The notes under the pieces were generated by a model. That model saw nothing but the letters and a program-made list of their open reading frames with translations, was not told where the DNA came from and did not search any database. Made by a program: the position numbers and the translations under genes. 64,000 bases of DNA from JAAUUE01 sp943370025 (GTDB taxonomy: Bacteria; Cyanobacteriota; Cyanobacteriia; Cyanobacteriales; JAAUUE01): contig CALRPI020000021.1 of NCBI GenBank assembly GCA_943370025.1, forward strand, positions 6,886 to 70,885, given 5' to 3'. This document shows, in pieces, positions 24,284-33,399 of this stretch. Position 1 is the first letter of the stretch; every line of letters begins with the position of its first letter.

Positions 24284-25504
24284 TTAGCTAGTTTTCACAA
24301 TTCTCTGACCAGTTTCTGGGGCGAAGAGATGGAACTTATCTGGGTCGATCGCGAGCCACAACTTATCCCCAATAGTTGCCCGATGATCACTGGTCAGGCG
24401 GACTTGGAGATTATGGGCAGCGGCTAAATTTACAAACAAATAGGTATCATTGCCCAAGGATTCCACTAAGTCTACCGTTACGGGCAGATAACCAGAACCT
24501 TGATTACTCAAGCTGGGGTTACTTAAACTTAGGTGTTCAGGACGGATCCCCAGAGTGATCGATCGCCCCAGATAAGCCGCTAAAGTATCACCCCAATCCG
24601 CATTTAACTCTAGCTGAAACTGGGGATGCACTAATAACCTCGGAGTTTCTACCCGAATTGGCAAGAAATTCATCGGCGGAGAGCCAATAAACTCCGCCAC
24701 AAATTGATTGGCTGGCTGGTGATACAACTCCAACGGGGTGGCAATTTGTTGGATTTTGCCCCCTTGCATTACCGCAATCCGATCGCCCATGGTCATCGCC
24801 TCTACTTGGTCATGGGTGACGTAGATCGTGGTGGTTTTTAGCTGCCGTTGTAGCTTGACAATCTGGGTGCGGGTTTCGGTGCGGAGCTTGGCATCTAGGT
24901 TCGAGAGGGGTTCATCCATCAAAAATACTTGGGGATTCCGGGCGATCGCCCTTCCCAGCGCCACCCGTTGCCGCTGTCCTCCCGATAATTGCTTGGGTAA
25001 GCGATGCAGCAGGTTTTCCATTTGTAACAATTGGGCAACCTGACTTACTTTGGCACTAATTTCCCGTTCGCGATCGGAGGCATACCGCAAGAAACTGGGC
25101 AAACTACGGGTAGTTTCCACCAATAAATTCTCTAGCCACACCGGAAAATTAGTTTTCCCCAAACTATCCTTAGTCCGTCGCAACCCAAAGGCAATATTGT
25201 CATAGACCGATAAATGGGGATACAGGGCATAACTTTGAAATACCATCGCCATATTCCGCGCCTTGGGGGGCAGATCGTTAACAACTTTTGACCCTACATA
25301 AATTTCACCCCCGGAGACTGTTTCTAGTCCCGCGATCGTCCGCAGCAGGGTACTTTTGCCACAACCAGAGGGACCCACTAGCACCATAAATTCTCCATCG
25401 GCAATAGTTAAATTAATCTCCTGCAAAACAGTCGTGATACCACTACCCTGAGCAGTCCGAGCCGGGAAGGTTTTATGGAGATTTGCGATCGTTACTTGTG
25501 CCAT
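24284..25504 (-). CDS. CUT1-type (MalK/UgpC-like) sugar ABC transporter ATPase
   Basis: 406 residues. ABC domain with Walker A GPSGCGKST, Q-loop MVFQSYALYPHLSVYDN, signature LSGGQRQR, Walker B VFLMDEP and H-loop THDQ. A C-terminal OB/TOBE-like regulatory domain follows (~275-400). It is longer than the usual ~370 residues because of an insertion of about 30 residues (TNFPVWLENLLVETTRSLP...) in the helical part before the signature. Permease and binding-protein genes are not adjacent, so this ATPase may serve several sugar or compatible-solute transporters. Confidence 0.9.
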   Translation of the reverse strand: MAQVTIANLHKTFPARTAQGSGITTVLQEINLTIADGEFMVLVGPSGCGKSTLLRTIAGLETVSGGEIYVGSKVVNDLPPKARNMAMVFQSYALYPHLSVYDNIAFGLRRTKDSLGKTNFPVWLENLLVETTRSLPSFLRYASDREREISAKVSQVAQLLQMENLLHRLPKQLSGGQRQRVALGRAIARNPQVFLMDEPLSNLDAKLRTETRTQIVKLQRQLKTTTIYVTHDQVEAMTMGDRIAVMQGGKIQQIATPLELYHQPANQFVAEFIGSPPMNFLPIRVETPRLLVHPQFQLELNADWGDTLAAYLGRSITLGIRPEHLSLSNPSLSNQGSGYLPVTVDLVESLGNDTYLFVNLAAAHNLQVRLTSDHRATIGDKLWLAIDPDKFHLFAPETGQRIVKTS

Positions 25505-25570
25505 AGCTCTAGAGAATTGGGGAGAAAATTGAGAAGATAATGAAAGTAGCTAATCTAGGATACCAAAATG

Positions 25571-25603
25571 CCAGAACCCCGACCGATCGGGTCAGGGTTC
25601 TGG
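25571..25603. terminator. hairpin between small gene and ABC ATPase gene
   Basis: Hairpin CCAGAACCC-C-GACC / GGGTC-A-GGGTTCTGG with a GATC loop. It lies after the 51-residue gene and 67 bases before the ABC gene start, on the minus strand. A T-run is weak. Confidence 0.55.
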
Positions 25604-25692
25604 AGGAAATAATAATGTAATTAATTAGGATGGCTTCAGCCATCACCTAAGATATCAAATTAAGTTATCAAAAGCACCAACACAGAGACTAG

Positions 25693-25848
25693 TTAGGCTA
25701 GTTGCTCTCTTTCCCGCTCAAGGATTTGGATTAAAGCACTGTCTCCACTAGCTTTAGCGGCTTCTAGACGCTGCTCTAGTCTTTGGCGGAGGTTAGCACG
25801 ATGAACTTCAGCAACGTGTTGCAGATTTTTGCGACGCATCATATCCAT
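25693..25848 (-). CDS. conserved small basic/helical protein, 51 residues
   Basis: Begins MDMMRRKNLQHVAEVHRANL and ends with ILEREREQLA. The ATG at 25848 has a strong ribosome site (AGGAGAAAAATT). The protein is almost entirely helical and highly charged, without cysteine or membrane segment. I recall short cyanobacterial proteins of this general look but cannot name a function. The frame and start signal support a real gene. Confidence 0.7.
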   Translation of the reverse strand: MDMMRRKNLQHVAEVHRANLRQRLEQRLEAAKASGDSALIQILEREREQLA

Positions 25849-26394
25849 AATTTTTCTCCTATAATCTTCGCTTGTTTTGTGTAGATTCTATGACTTAACT
25901 ATAACAAATCTAGCAAAAATAGTAGCAATAGTTACAGAAAATTTACGATCAAATGAAAATAAAAAGATTTGCTTAATGATCTATAGCGAGCCTCAATCAT
26001 TTGTGGATTTTTTATGGTTGAAAGAAACCTCCTTGGAGGTTACATCTCTTTCAATTTATTTAACGTGAATTCGGGTTAAGGGCTTTTGGAGGGGCAGCGC
26101 AACGCGCTGCCCCTCCAAAAGCCCAATTTTGCGTGCGCGAAGCGCACGCAAAATTGGGAACTTTAGCTTGTCCTGAACTGAAGTTATTTACAGCAAGATG
26201 AAAATGGGTAGCTGTAGCCACCCATTCTCAAGAGGATATAGACAAAAAAATCAGGAGAATATACTTCCCCTGAAAATATCTTCTGAAAGAGAAATTACTT
26301 TCTTCCTGAACCTAAGCTGTATTTTGAATTTTTTTTGTAATGTAACTAAGACTAAAAATCCCTTGCCTTGCGGCGATCGAGGAAATAGAGTCTT
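25849..26394. other. intergenic region with double-hairpin repeat
   Basis: Divergent or unlinked promoters and repeats only. It holds the element at 26060-26186 and a weaker hairpin at 26203-26226. A 63-codon frame at 25877 shows no coding signs. Confidence 0.55.
26060..26186. repeat. family 4 element with two inner hairpins
   Basis: Ends TTAACGTGAATTCGGG and CCTGAACTGAAGTTA are imperfect inverted repeats like those of the element at 41938-42196. Inside are two strong hairpins: GGCTTTTGGAGGGGCAGCGC and its complement, then CCCAATTTTGCGTGCGC and its complement. Confidence 0.65.
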
Positions 26395-26640
26395 TTAATA
26401 GGCAAGTCCCATGCTCCGAGTGGTTTCTGCACCTAGGTAGACCCGGATGCTGAGGAAATCTGTGGGGCAGGCGGTTTCGCAGCGCTTGCAACCAACACAG
26501 TCTTCGGTGCGAGGAGAAGAAGCAATTTGTGATGCCTTGCAACCATCCCAAGGAACCATTTCTAGGACATCTAGGGGGCAAGCACGGACGCACTGTGTAC
26601 AACCAATGCAGGTATCGTAAATTTTGACGCTATGAGACAT
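26395..26640 (-). CDS. psaC: photosystem I iron-sulfur subunit VII
   Basis: 81 residues, the invariant PsaC length. Two CxxCxxCxxxCP motifs (CIGCTQCVRACP and CVGCKRCETACP) bind the terminal 4Fe-4S clusters FA and FB on the stromal side of photosystem I, passing electrons to ferredoxin or flavodoxin. The sequence is typical from MSHSVKIYDTCIGC to SMGLAY. The start has a GGAG-like site in the AT-rich leader. Single-gene transcript likely. Confidence 0.99.
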   Translation of the reverse strand: MSHSVKIYDTCIGCTQCVRACPLDVLEMVPWDGCKASQIASSPRTEDCVGCKRCETACPTDFLSIRVYLGAETTRSMGLAY

Positions 26641-26842
26641 AGGATAACGGCTCCTTGCTGAGTGTTCTTTTTTTTTGATATGGGTCGGAAAACTGGAAGT
26701 TTGAGAGTTATTTTACCTTGGGTTTTGCTATGGTTCTCTAGAAAGGGCGAATAACTTCAAATTCCTTAACAGTTCGTAGATAAAGTTCGCAAGTTAGCGA
26801 TCGCCCCCTGAGTCTGGCGGTTAAAACCGCGACTATTAAGAA

Positions 26843-26935
26843 TAGGACTTACGCACTGCCAACGAATTATCGAGAGTTCTAAAGTTTTTTGCGGGCGCTC
26901 CGCGCCCGCAAAAAACTTCAAATGCGTAAGTCCTA
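26843..26935 (+). repeat. family 2 palindromic repeat, copy b
   Basis: 93 bp, the most regular copy: TAGGACTTACGCACTGCC at the left, ATGCGTAAGTCCTA at the right, and a perfect inner hairpin AGTTTTTTGCGGGCGC / GCGCCCGCAAAAAACT. The ends are asymmetric: one end carries an additional ACGAATTATCGAGAG block. Confidence 0.92.
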
Positions 26936-27130
26936 AAGAACAAAGTCCACCGGCGCGGACTAAGAAAAATCTCGGACTTTCTGCAACCTAGGTCGTCAGG
27001 TTTTGCTCTTGTAGATACGACGGCTCGACTGAGCGTAGACGAAGGTCTGAGCTTCTCTGATTTATCCGGCATGGTACGTCTTTAGTCGCTAAGATTACTC
27101 CTTTTAGACATCCTCTTATAAATGACTTCT

Positions 27131-27215
27131 TAGAGGCTATTTATAAAGTCTGATTTTCCGCCCCCGCCGGGGGCGGAAAATTAGACCTTCTAGCCACTTT
27201 ATAAATGACCTCTTA
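27131..27215 (+). repeat. family 1 palindromic repeat, copy 3
   Basis: 85 bp. Ends TAGAGGCTATTTATAAAGT and CACTTTATAAATGACCTCTT; inner hairpin ATTTTCCGCCCCC / GGGGGCGGAAAAT. It abuts a truncated second copy end (27111-27130), suggesting nested or repeated insertion at one spot. Confidence 0.92.
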
Positions 27216-27275
27216 GGGTTAGATTTTGATTAGAATTAATCAATTATCATCATCTCAACTGTTGGCTAGAAGTTT

Positions 27276-28136
27276 ATGGCTACCCGAAAAAGTTCTCTTC
27301 TCGCTATAGATGCTGTAGGTACTAATGATCTGGAGCCGGATATTAGTGATTTGGTCATCGAGGATGATTCCCTAGGAGACTGGCTTGATCCTGATCTAGA
27401 GCCAGATATTAGTCACCTTGTCATTGAAGACGATCGCCCCGTGGACAACATTTTTTCAGCTAAACTCCAGCGCCTTTTAGTAGAAATCCTTTATACTTCT
27501 TGGGGAAAGCGCAACTTTTTTGCCGATGCCAATGTGGGCATCTTCTTTGCCCTGAAGCAACCTCCCCTAGTCCCAGATATGTTCCTAGCTGTTGATGTGG
27601 AAAATCCGCCCAATCTTCAGGAACAGAAACATCGTACCTATCTAGTATGGGAATTTGGCAAATCCCCTGATGTGGTGGTTGAAATTGTCTCTAACCGTAA
27701 AGGGAATGAACTAGGTAGTAAGCTCCGGGACTATGCCCGCATCGGTGTCACCTATTACGTAGTATTTGACCCTCTAGAAAAATTAGGCACAAAGCTCTTA
27801 TATATCTATGTTCTCCGGGAAGGTCACTACGAAGAATTAGCTCCCGAATCTAGAGAAATATTTTGGCTGCCTCAAGTGGAATTAGGTTTGCAGGTGTGGC
27901 GAGGATGGTATGAAGGGACGGAGAATTCTTGGCTGAGGTGGTGCGATCGCGCTGGCAACCTCTTACCCACAGGAGCAGAGCAAGCTCAACAAAACCAGCA
28001 AATCATCAAACAGGAGAAACAAAAAACTAAACAGGCAAGACAAAAAATAAAGCAGGAAAAGCAAAGAGCAGATCAAGCAGAGGCAAGAGCAGCAGAGTTA
28101 CTATCTCGGCTAAGGGATTTAGGGATAGAAGAGTAA
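27276..28136 (+). CDS. Uma2-family (DUF820) endonuclease-like protein
   Basis: 286 residues. The DUF820 restriction-endonuclease-like domain (~50-215) shows PDMFLAVDV and DVVVEIVSNRKGNE with the acidic and Lys residues of the fold. These proteins are extremely numerous in cyanobacteria and their role is unsettled. Unusual: the N-terminus carries a duplicated motif (LEPDISDLVIEDD at ~18-30 and LEPDISHLVIEDD at ~41-53). The C-terminus (~235-280) is a Lys/Gln/Glu-rich coiled coil. Confidence 0.85.
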   Translation: MATRKSSLLAIDAVGTNDLEPDISDLVIEDDSLGDWLDPDLEPDISHLVIEDDRPVDNIFSAKLQRLLVEILYTSWGKRNFFADANVGIFFALKQPPLVPDMFLAVDVENPPNLQEQKHRTYLVWEFGKSPDVVVEIVSNRKGNELGSKLRDYARIGVTYYVVFDPLEKLGTKLLYIYVLREGHYEELAPESREIFWLPQVELGLQVWRGWYEGTENSWLRWCDRAGNLLPTGAEQAQQNQQIIKQEKQKTKQARQKIKQEKQRADQAEARAAELLSRLRDLGIEE

Positions 28137-28588
28137 TTTGTTCTAGCAAGCATTAGTAGGGGGTTCGCATTTGCGCCAGAGATTTCATTGTTTAGATGAC
28201 TGTCTGGCAAATGCGCTACCCCTACAACAAAATTCATCCACTCTATTCCTTGCCGCATTGGATTAAACCCAACCCATTGAGGTTGTTATGCTACTTCGAT
28301 TTAAAATGAGCATCTTGTAGGTGGAGGGGTGCTTTGCACCCCTCCACTTATTCCCCAAAAAAGGAAACACAGTTTCCTTAGAAGAATTGCTGATCACATG
28401 AGTATTGTTTTACGATTATTACTGCATAATGGTAATCTGAATTTTTGGGGTAGGAAATTTCTCAATATATAAAGTAGGGTGGGCATTGCCCACCAGTAAA
28501 GAAAATAGCGTCGGTATGCCCACCAGCAAAGATAGCTAAAGTAGCCAGCTACTGACAAATTTCAGTAATAGATTAATTAATATATTAA
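28137..28588. other. intergenic region rich in hairpins
   Basis: No gene. Contains an imperfect inverted repeat (28156-28225, arms GTAGGGG...GCATTTGC), a perfect hairpin GTGGAGGGGTGC / GCACCCCTCCAC (28321-28347), and GGTGGGCATTGCCCACC (28478-28494). Confidence 0.65.
28321..28347. repeat. perfect hairpin, possible terminator
   Basis: Arms GTGGAGGGGTGC and GCACCCCTCCAC around a TTT loop. It lies 185 bases after the Uma2 stop and 240 before aspS, with no T-run. May be a repeat. Confidence 0.55.
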
Positions 28589-30385
28589 ATGCAAACTATG
28601 CGGACTCATTATTGTGGCGATATTCGGGGGAATCAGGTAGGGGAACAGGTATCCCTTTGTGGCTGGATCGATCGCCGCCGAGATCATGGGGGTGTGATTT
28701 TTCTGGATCTGCGCGATCGCTCTGGCATCGTCCAGATTGTCGCTGACCCAGTGCGGACTCCCGAATCTTACCCTCAAGCAGAACACCTGCGTAGTGAGTA
28801 CGTGGTGAGAATTACAGGGCGAGTCACTGCTAGACCAGCCGATTCTCTCAACCCCAAATTACCCACGGGGGAGATTGAAATCTATGCCGACCAAATCGAA
28901 CTCCTCAACGAAGTATCTAAGCAACTACCTTTCATGGTTGCTAGTGCCGAGGGGGAAACTATTAAGGAAGAACTCCGCCTTCGTTATCGTTATCTAGACC
29001 TGCGGCGGGAACGCATGACCCAAAACCTGCAACTCCGACATCAAGTAGTCAAAGCTATGCGTCGCTACCTCGAAGATCAGGAAAACTTCCTAGAAATTGA
29101 AACTCCGATTTTGACCAAATCCACTCCGGAAGGCGCACGGGATTATCTCGTTCCCAGCCGGGTTAATCCCAGTGAGTGGTATGCCCTGCCCCAATCTCCC
29201 CAACTATTTAAGCAATTGCTAATGGTGTCGGGTTTTGATCGCTACTATCAGATTGCCCGTTGCTTCCGGGATGAAGACCTACGAGCCGATCGCCAACCAG
29301 AATTTACCCAACTGGATATGGAAATGAGCTTCATGGAGCAGGAGGAAATCCTCAAGCTGAATGAAGGTCTGGTGAGTTATATTTTCAAGCAAGTGAAGGG
29401 AATTGATATTCCTACTCCCTTCCCCCGCTTGACCTATGCTGAAGCCATCGATCGCTATGGTTGCGATAAGCCCGACACCCGCTATGGGTTGGAGCTAGTC
29501 GATGTTTCCGATATTTTGAAGGATTCAGGATTTAAGGTGTTTTCTGGAGCGATCGCCTCTGGCGGCATTGTAAAAATCCTGCCCATTCCGGGGGGCGATC
29601 AGGCAATTTCCAATGTGCGGATCAAGCCCGGTGGCGATATTTTTAAGGAAGCTGCCACTGCTGGAGCTAGAGGTTTAGCTTATATTCGAGTCCGGGAAAA
29701 CCTCGAATTTGATACTATTGGGGCAATTAAAGACAATCTCACCCCAGAGCAAAAACAAGAATTAATCACCCGCACCGGGGCAAAACCGGGGCATTTATTA
29801 CTTTTTGCTGCTGATACCGCCACGGTGGTAAACAAGAGCCTCGATCGCCTCCGTCAATACATTGCCAAGGAACTAGACCTGATCCCGACGGATCAAAATA
29901 ATCTCCTTTGGGTAGTAGATTTCCCCATGTTTGAATGGAATGCCGAAGAAAAGCGCCTAGAAGCATTGCACCACCCCTTCACCGCTCCCCATCCAGAGGA
30001 TCTGGCTGACCTAAAAACTGCCAGAGCGCAAGCTTACGACCTGATTCTCAACGGTGTAGAAGTGGGCGGTGGTTCCAAACGGATCTATCAGCGGGAAATT
30101 CAGGAACAGGTTTTCAGTGCGATCGGTCTATCTACGGAAGAGGCTTATAGTAAATTTGGGTTCCTCCTAGAAGCATTTGAATTTGGCACCCCACCCCACG
30201 GCGGCATTGCCTACGGTCTCGATCGTCTAGTCATGCTCCTAGCTGGAGAAGAATCTATCCGAGACGTGATCGCCTTCCCCAAAACCCAACAGGCACGTTG
30301 TCTCCTCACCGATGCTCCCAGTAGCGTAGACTTAAAACAATTGAAGGAACTCCAAGTAGCTTCTACCTATAAACCCAAGCAATAA
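28589..30385 (+). CDS. aspS: aspartate--tRNA ligase
   Basis: 598 residues. The OB-fold anticodon domain (~15-110) is followed by the class II catalytic core: motif 2 FRDEDLRADRQPEFTQLD near residue 225, a GAD insertion domain (~290-420), and motif 3 GLDRLVML near 548. The bacterial type with GAD domain often charges tRNA-Asn as well as tRNA-Asp when a GatCAB amidotransferase is used. An alternative start three codons in (MRTHYCGD) looks equally likely; neither has a clear ribosome site. Confidence 0.96.
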   Translation: MQTMRTHYCGDIRGNQVGEQVSLCGWIDRRRDHGGVIFLDLRDRSGIVQIVADPVRTPESYPQAEHLRSEYVVRITGRVTARPADSLNPKLPTGEIEIYADQIELLNEVSKQLPFMVASAEGETIKEELRLRYRYLDLRRERMTQNLQLRHQVVKAMRRYLEDQENFLEIETPILTKSTPEGARDYLVPSRVNPSEWYALPQSPQLFKQLLMVSGFDRYYQIARCFRDEDLRADRQPEFTQLDMEMSFMEQEEILKLNEGLVSYIFKQVKGIDIPTPFPRLTYAEAIDRYGCDKPDTRYGLELVDVSDILKDSGFKVFSGAIASGGIVKILPIPGGDQAISNVRIKPGGDIFKEAATAGARGLAYIRVRENLEFDTIGAIKDNLTPEQKQELITRTGAKPGHLLLFAADTATVVNKSLDRLRQYIAKELDLIPTDQNNLLWVVDFPMFEWNAEEKRLEALHHPFTAPHPEDLADLKTARAQAYDLILNGVEVGGGSKRIYQREIQEQVFSAIGLSTEEAYSKFGFLLEAFEFGTPPHGGIAYGLDRLVMLLAGEESIRDVIAFPKTQQARCLLTDAPSSVDLKQLKELQVASTYKPKQ

Positions 30386-30393
30386 ACAGTCTA

Positions 30394-30421
30394 GTAGTGG
30401 CGCAAGACCTTGCGCCACTAC
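30394..30421. terminator. hairpin after aspS
   Basis: Perfect hairpin GTAGTGGCGCAAG / CTTGCGCCACTAC with a 2-base spacer, starting 9 bases after the aspS stop. Confidence 0.7.
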
Positions 30422-30449
30422 CCATAACTGATAACTGATAACTGAAGTG

Positions 30450-31481
30450 ATGAATCCAGTCCTGATTACAAAACTGAATAATGCTTTTACTCTGTTTTTG
30501 AGTTTATTGGTCGAGGCGATTCCCTTCTTGATTTTGGGTGTGTTGCTGTCTAGTTTATTGTTGCTATTTGTAGATGAGAAAAAATTGATTTCGGCCCTGC
30601 CCAAAAATCCCCTATTAGGAGCATTATTTGGTAGTTGTGCGGGTTTTTTATTTCCAGTTTGTGAGTGTGGGAATGTACCAGTGGCAAGGCGACTATTGAT
30701 GCAGGGTGCACCGGCTCCGGTGGCGATCGGCTTCCTGCTGGCAGCACCGACGATTAACCCGATCGTCATCTGGTCTACTTGGGTGGCATTTCGCGAACAG
30801 CCCGAAATTGTCTTTTTACGGATCGGGTTTTCTCTGGCGATCGCCACCATCATCGGCTTTATCTTCAGCACCCAAAAAGACATGAAACCTCTGCTGCAAG
30901 CCGCCATGACGAGAGGGGTATTTCAGCCCGTAGAATCATCGCCATTAAACCTCTCTACGACTCCATCCCTGCTAAAATCTGGCTCCTATCTTTTGGGAGG
31001 TAGTGTCATCCAGCGCCTAGACCCTAGCATTCTCAGTGGTTCGGCTCCCTCGCCCATTAGTAAATCTTCTGGAAAAGAGAAATTCCGCCTATTTATCGAA
31101 AATACTGTCCAAGAACTTCGTGAGTTGGGGGGAGTCTTAGTTTTGGGTAGTGCAATGGCGGCATTTTTGCAGGTAGCAGTACCGAGAGAAGTAATTATTA
31201 ATTTGGGGCAGGGACCAATTCTGTCGATCGTCGCCATGATGGTGTTGGCAGCTTTGGTATCAATTTGTTCCACGGTGGATGCTTTTTTTGCCCTTGCTTT
31301 TGCTTCTACTTTTACCAGTGGCTCCCTCTTGGCATTCTTAGTTTTTGGACCGATGGTGGATCTAAAAGCTCTGGGTTTAATGTTGTCGGTATTTAAGCCA
31401 AGGGCAATTATTTATATCTTTGCGATCGCCGCCCAACTAACTTTTCTGTTTACCCTATTTATGAATTTGTATATTAGCTAA
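30450..31481 (+). CDS. predicted permease, DUF318/ArsP-like family
   Basis: 343 residues from ATG 30450; a GTG directly before it (30447) is an alternative. About eight membrane helices. The family motif PVCECGNVPVARRLL (~residues 69-83) with two close cysteines is clear, repeated as STVDAFFALAF in the second half. A hydrophilic loop of about 70 residues divides the two halves. Some relatives expel organoarsenicals; the substrate here is unknown. Confidence 0.82.
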   Translation: MNPVLITKLNNAFTLFLSLLVEAIPFLILGVLLSSLLLLFVDEKKLISALPKNPLLGALFGSCAGFLFPVCECGNVPVARRLLMQGAPAPVAIGFLLAAPTINPIVIWSTWVAFREQPEIVFLRIGFSLAIATIIGFIFSTQKDMKPLLQAAMTRGVFQPVESSPLNLSTTPSLLKSGSYLLGGSVIQRLDPSILSGSAPSPISKSSGKEKFRLFIENTVQELRELGGVLVLGSAMAAFLQVAVPREVIINLGQGPILSIVAMMVLAALVSICSTVDAFFALAFASTFTSGSLLAFLVFGPMVDLKALGLMLSVFKPRAIIYIFAIAAQLTFLFTLFMNLYIS

Positions 31482-31638
31482 CCTCAGTTTCGCTCAGGGA
31501 AAGTCTCTAGTATTAGGTTTAGAGCTTTTGCTTAAACCGAACTCAGGTCAACGAAGGATGAAGTACCTACTAGAAAATAATCCTACTCAATAAAATCTTC
31601 ATAGCAGGTACTCTATCCTAGACTAAAATCGCTAGATT

Positions 31639-32838
31639 CTAGAGATCGTCAAGGGCAGCGATGCCGGGGAGGACTTTGCCTTCTAGAAGTTCTAGACTAG
31701 CACCACCACCAGTGGAAATATGGCTCATCTCTGAAGCAAGATTAAGTTTTTCTACCGCTGCTACCGAGTCACCACCACCAATGATGGTACAAGCTCCTTG
31801 CTTGGTGAGTTGGGAGAGACTTTGGGCGATCGCCTCTGTCCCCACTGCAAACTTATCAAACTCAAATACCCCCATTGGTCCATTCCAGATCACGGTTTGG
31901 CAACCCACCAAAGTATCTTGGAAAGTCTTCACGGCATCGGGTCCAATATCCAAACCCATCCAACCATCGGGAATATTGTCGATACTCACCACTTGGGAAT
32001 TAGCATCAGGGGCAAAATTATCTGCCACCACCACATCGGTAGGCAAGAGCAAGCTTACGCCCCGCTCCTTGGCTTTTGCTTCTAAAGTTCTAGCAAGTTC
32101 CAGCTTATCGTCTTCCACCAAAGATTTACCCACCTTTAAACCTCGTGCTTTGTAGAAGGTAAAGATCATCCCGCCGCCGAGGAGGAGCTTGTCGCACTTG
32201 TCTAGGAGGGTTTCAATTACACCAATTTTGCTGGAAACCTTGGAACCACCAATGATTGCCGCTAGAGGGCGTTTCGGCTCAGAGATTGCCCCTTCTAGGT
32301 ATTGCAGTTCCTTATCGATTAAAAATCCGGCTACAGAAGGGCTGAGGTAGTGGGTGACACCTTCGGTAGAAGCATGGGCGCGGTGGGCGGTGCCAAAGGC
32401 ATCATTGACGTACAAATCAGCAACGGAGGCTAATTTCTTGGCAAATTCTGGATCGTTCTTTTCTTCTTCAGGATAGAAACGCACATTTTCTAGGAGTGCC
32501 ACCTGCCCGTTGGTCATGGCTCCTACCTGAGCGGCGACTTCATCTCCAATACAGTCATTACACTTAATCACCGGTTGCCCTAATAATTCGGAGAGGCGCT
32601 GAGCAACTGGAGTTAGGCGGAGTTTTTCGGTCACACCCTTGGGACGACCAAAGTGGCTACAAAGAATTACCTTCGCTCCTTTGCCCGTTAGGTCATTAAT
32701 TGTTGGCAGGGCAGCCTTGATGCGGGTATCATCAGTAATAGTTCCATCTTCTAAGGGAACATTAAAATCAACTCGGACAAGTACTCGCTTACCAGATACG
32801 TCAGATGCGGATAAGTTTGCTAAAGTTTTCTTAGACAT
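31639..32838 (-). CDS. pgk: phosphoglycerate kinase
   Basis: 399 residues. Catalyses reversible phosphoryl transfer between 3-phosphoglycerate and ATP in the Calvin cycle and glycolysis. Motifs: VLVRVDFNVPLEDG (N-terminal substrate site), ILCSHFGRPKG, LLENVRFY, GPMGVFE and GGGDSVAAVEK (nucleotide site). Divergent from the stress-protein gene with a 69-base gap, so their promoters are close together. No other glycolytic gene is adjacent. Confidence 0.98.
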   Translation of the reverse strand: MSKKTLANLSASDVSGKRVLVRVDFNVPLEDGTITDDTRIKAALPTINDLTGKGAKVILCSHFGRPKGVTEKLRLTPVAQRLSELLGQPVIKCNDCIGDEVAAQVGAMTNGQVALLENVRFYPEEEKNDPEFAKKLASVADLYVNDAFGTAHRAHASTEGVTHYLSPSVAGFLIDKELQYLEGAISEPKRPLAAIIGGSKVSSKIGVIETLLDKCDKLLLGGGMIFTFYKARGLKVGKSLVEDDKLELARTLEAKAKERGVSLLLPTDVVVADNFAPDANSQVVSIDNIPDGWMGLDIGPDAVKTFQDTLVGCQTVIWNGPMGVFEFDKFAVGTEAIAQSLSQLTKQGACTIIGGGDSVAAVEKLNLASEMSHISTGGGASLELLEGKVLPGIAALDDL

Positions 32839-32907
32839 AAGCTATAACCTCTTTAAATTAATAGTATTAATTCCTACAGTTCCCTAATTTTACCTGAGTG
32901 GGGTGTC

Positions 32908-33303
32908 ATGTTTAAGACCGTTTTATTTCCTGTTGATCAAAGTCGTGCCTCCCTTGAGGCTGCCGAGACCGTTATCCATGTGGTAGAAAAATATGCCAGT
33001 CGCTTAATTGTCTTGTCGGTGTTAGAGCATCCCCCAGAAGATGCCCCGACACCCATGGCAGACCATGAAGCGATCGCCAAACTATTACAAAACGTTAAAA
33101 ATCTATTCTCCCAAAAGGGGATTACTGCTGAAGTGATTGAGCGGTCAGGTGTCCCTGCCTTTACGATTTGTGATGTGGCTGATGAAGTAGAGGCAGACCT
33201 GATTATTATGGGCTGTCGGGGTTTGGGATTAACGGAAGAAAGCGAAAGTGTCACCAGCAAGGTGATTAATCTCTCTCCCTGTGCAGTTCTTGTCGTGCCT
33301 TAA
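32908..33303 (+). CDS. universal stress protein, UspA family
   Basis: 131 residues, single Usp domain. The start LFPVDQSRASLEAAETVIH and the end IIMGCRGLGLTEESESVTSKVI...PCAVLVVP fit the nucleotide-binding pattern (G-x2-G-x9-G-S/T) only loosely: the usual GRGGLSG-type loop is changed to GCRGLGLTEES. ATP binding is therefore uncertain. The stop codon (33301-33303) is also the first bases of a family 1 repeat. Confidence 0.9.
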   Translation: MFKTVLFPVDQSRASLEAAETVIHVVEKYASRLIVLSVLEHPPEDAPTPMADHEAIAKLLQNVKNLFSQKGITAEVIERSGVPAFTICDVADEVEADLIIMGCRGLGLTEESESVTSKVINLSPCAVLVVP

Positions 33304-33388
33304 GAAGCTATTTATTTATAAAGTGCGATTTTCCGCCCCGCCGGGGGCGGAAAATCGCACCTTCTCGCCACTCTCGTTTTATGAGGGA
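33301..33388 (+). repeat. family 1 palindromic repeat, copy 4 (degenerate right end)
   Basis: Left end TAAGAAGCTATTTATTTATAA with a 4-base extra TTTA unit; inner hairpin GTGCGATTTTCCGCCCC / GGGGGCGGAAAATCGCAC is strong. The right end is degenerate. Its first TAA is the stop codon of the upstream gene. Confidence 0.75.
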
Positions 33389-33399
33389 TAAAATCCACA

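Larger units (their letters stand above)
26641..27275. other. intergenic region with two repeat elements
   Basis: Contains the psaC promoter side, a family 2 repeat (26843-26935), a stretch at 26942-27072 with no gene, the tail fragment of a family 1 repeat (27111-27130) and a full family 1 copy (27131-27215). Nothing coding is supported. Confidence 0.65.

Noticed and set aside
25877..26068. 63-codon plus-strand frame near 25.9 kb
   Set aside because: Random-looking composition, no start signal, and lies in a promoter region.
30332..30907. 191-codon antisense frame over aspS end and permease
   Set aside because: Overlaps two solid genes and shows no domain.
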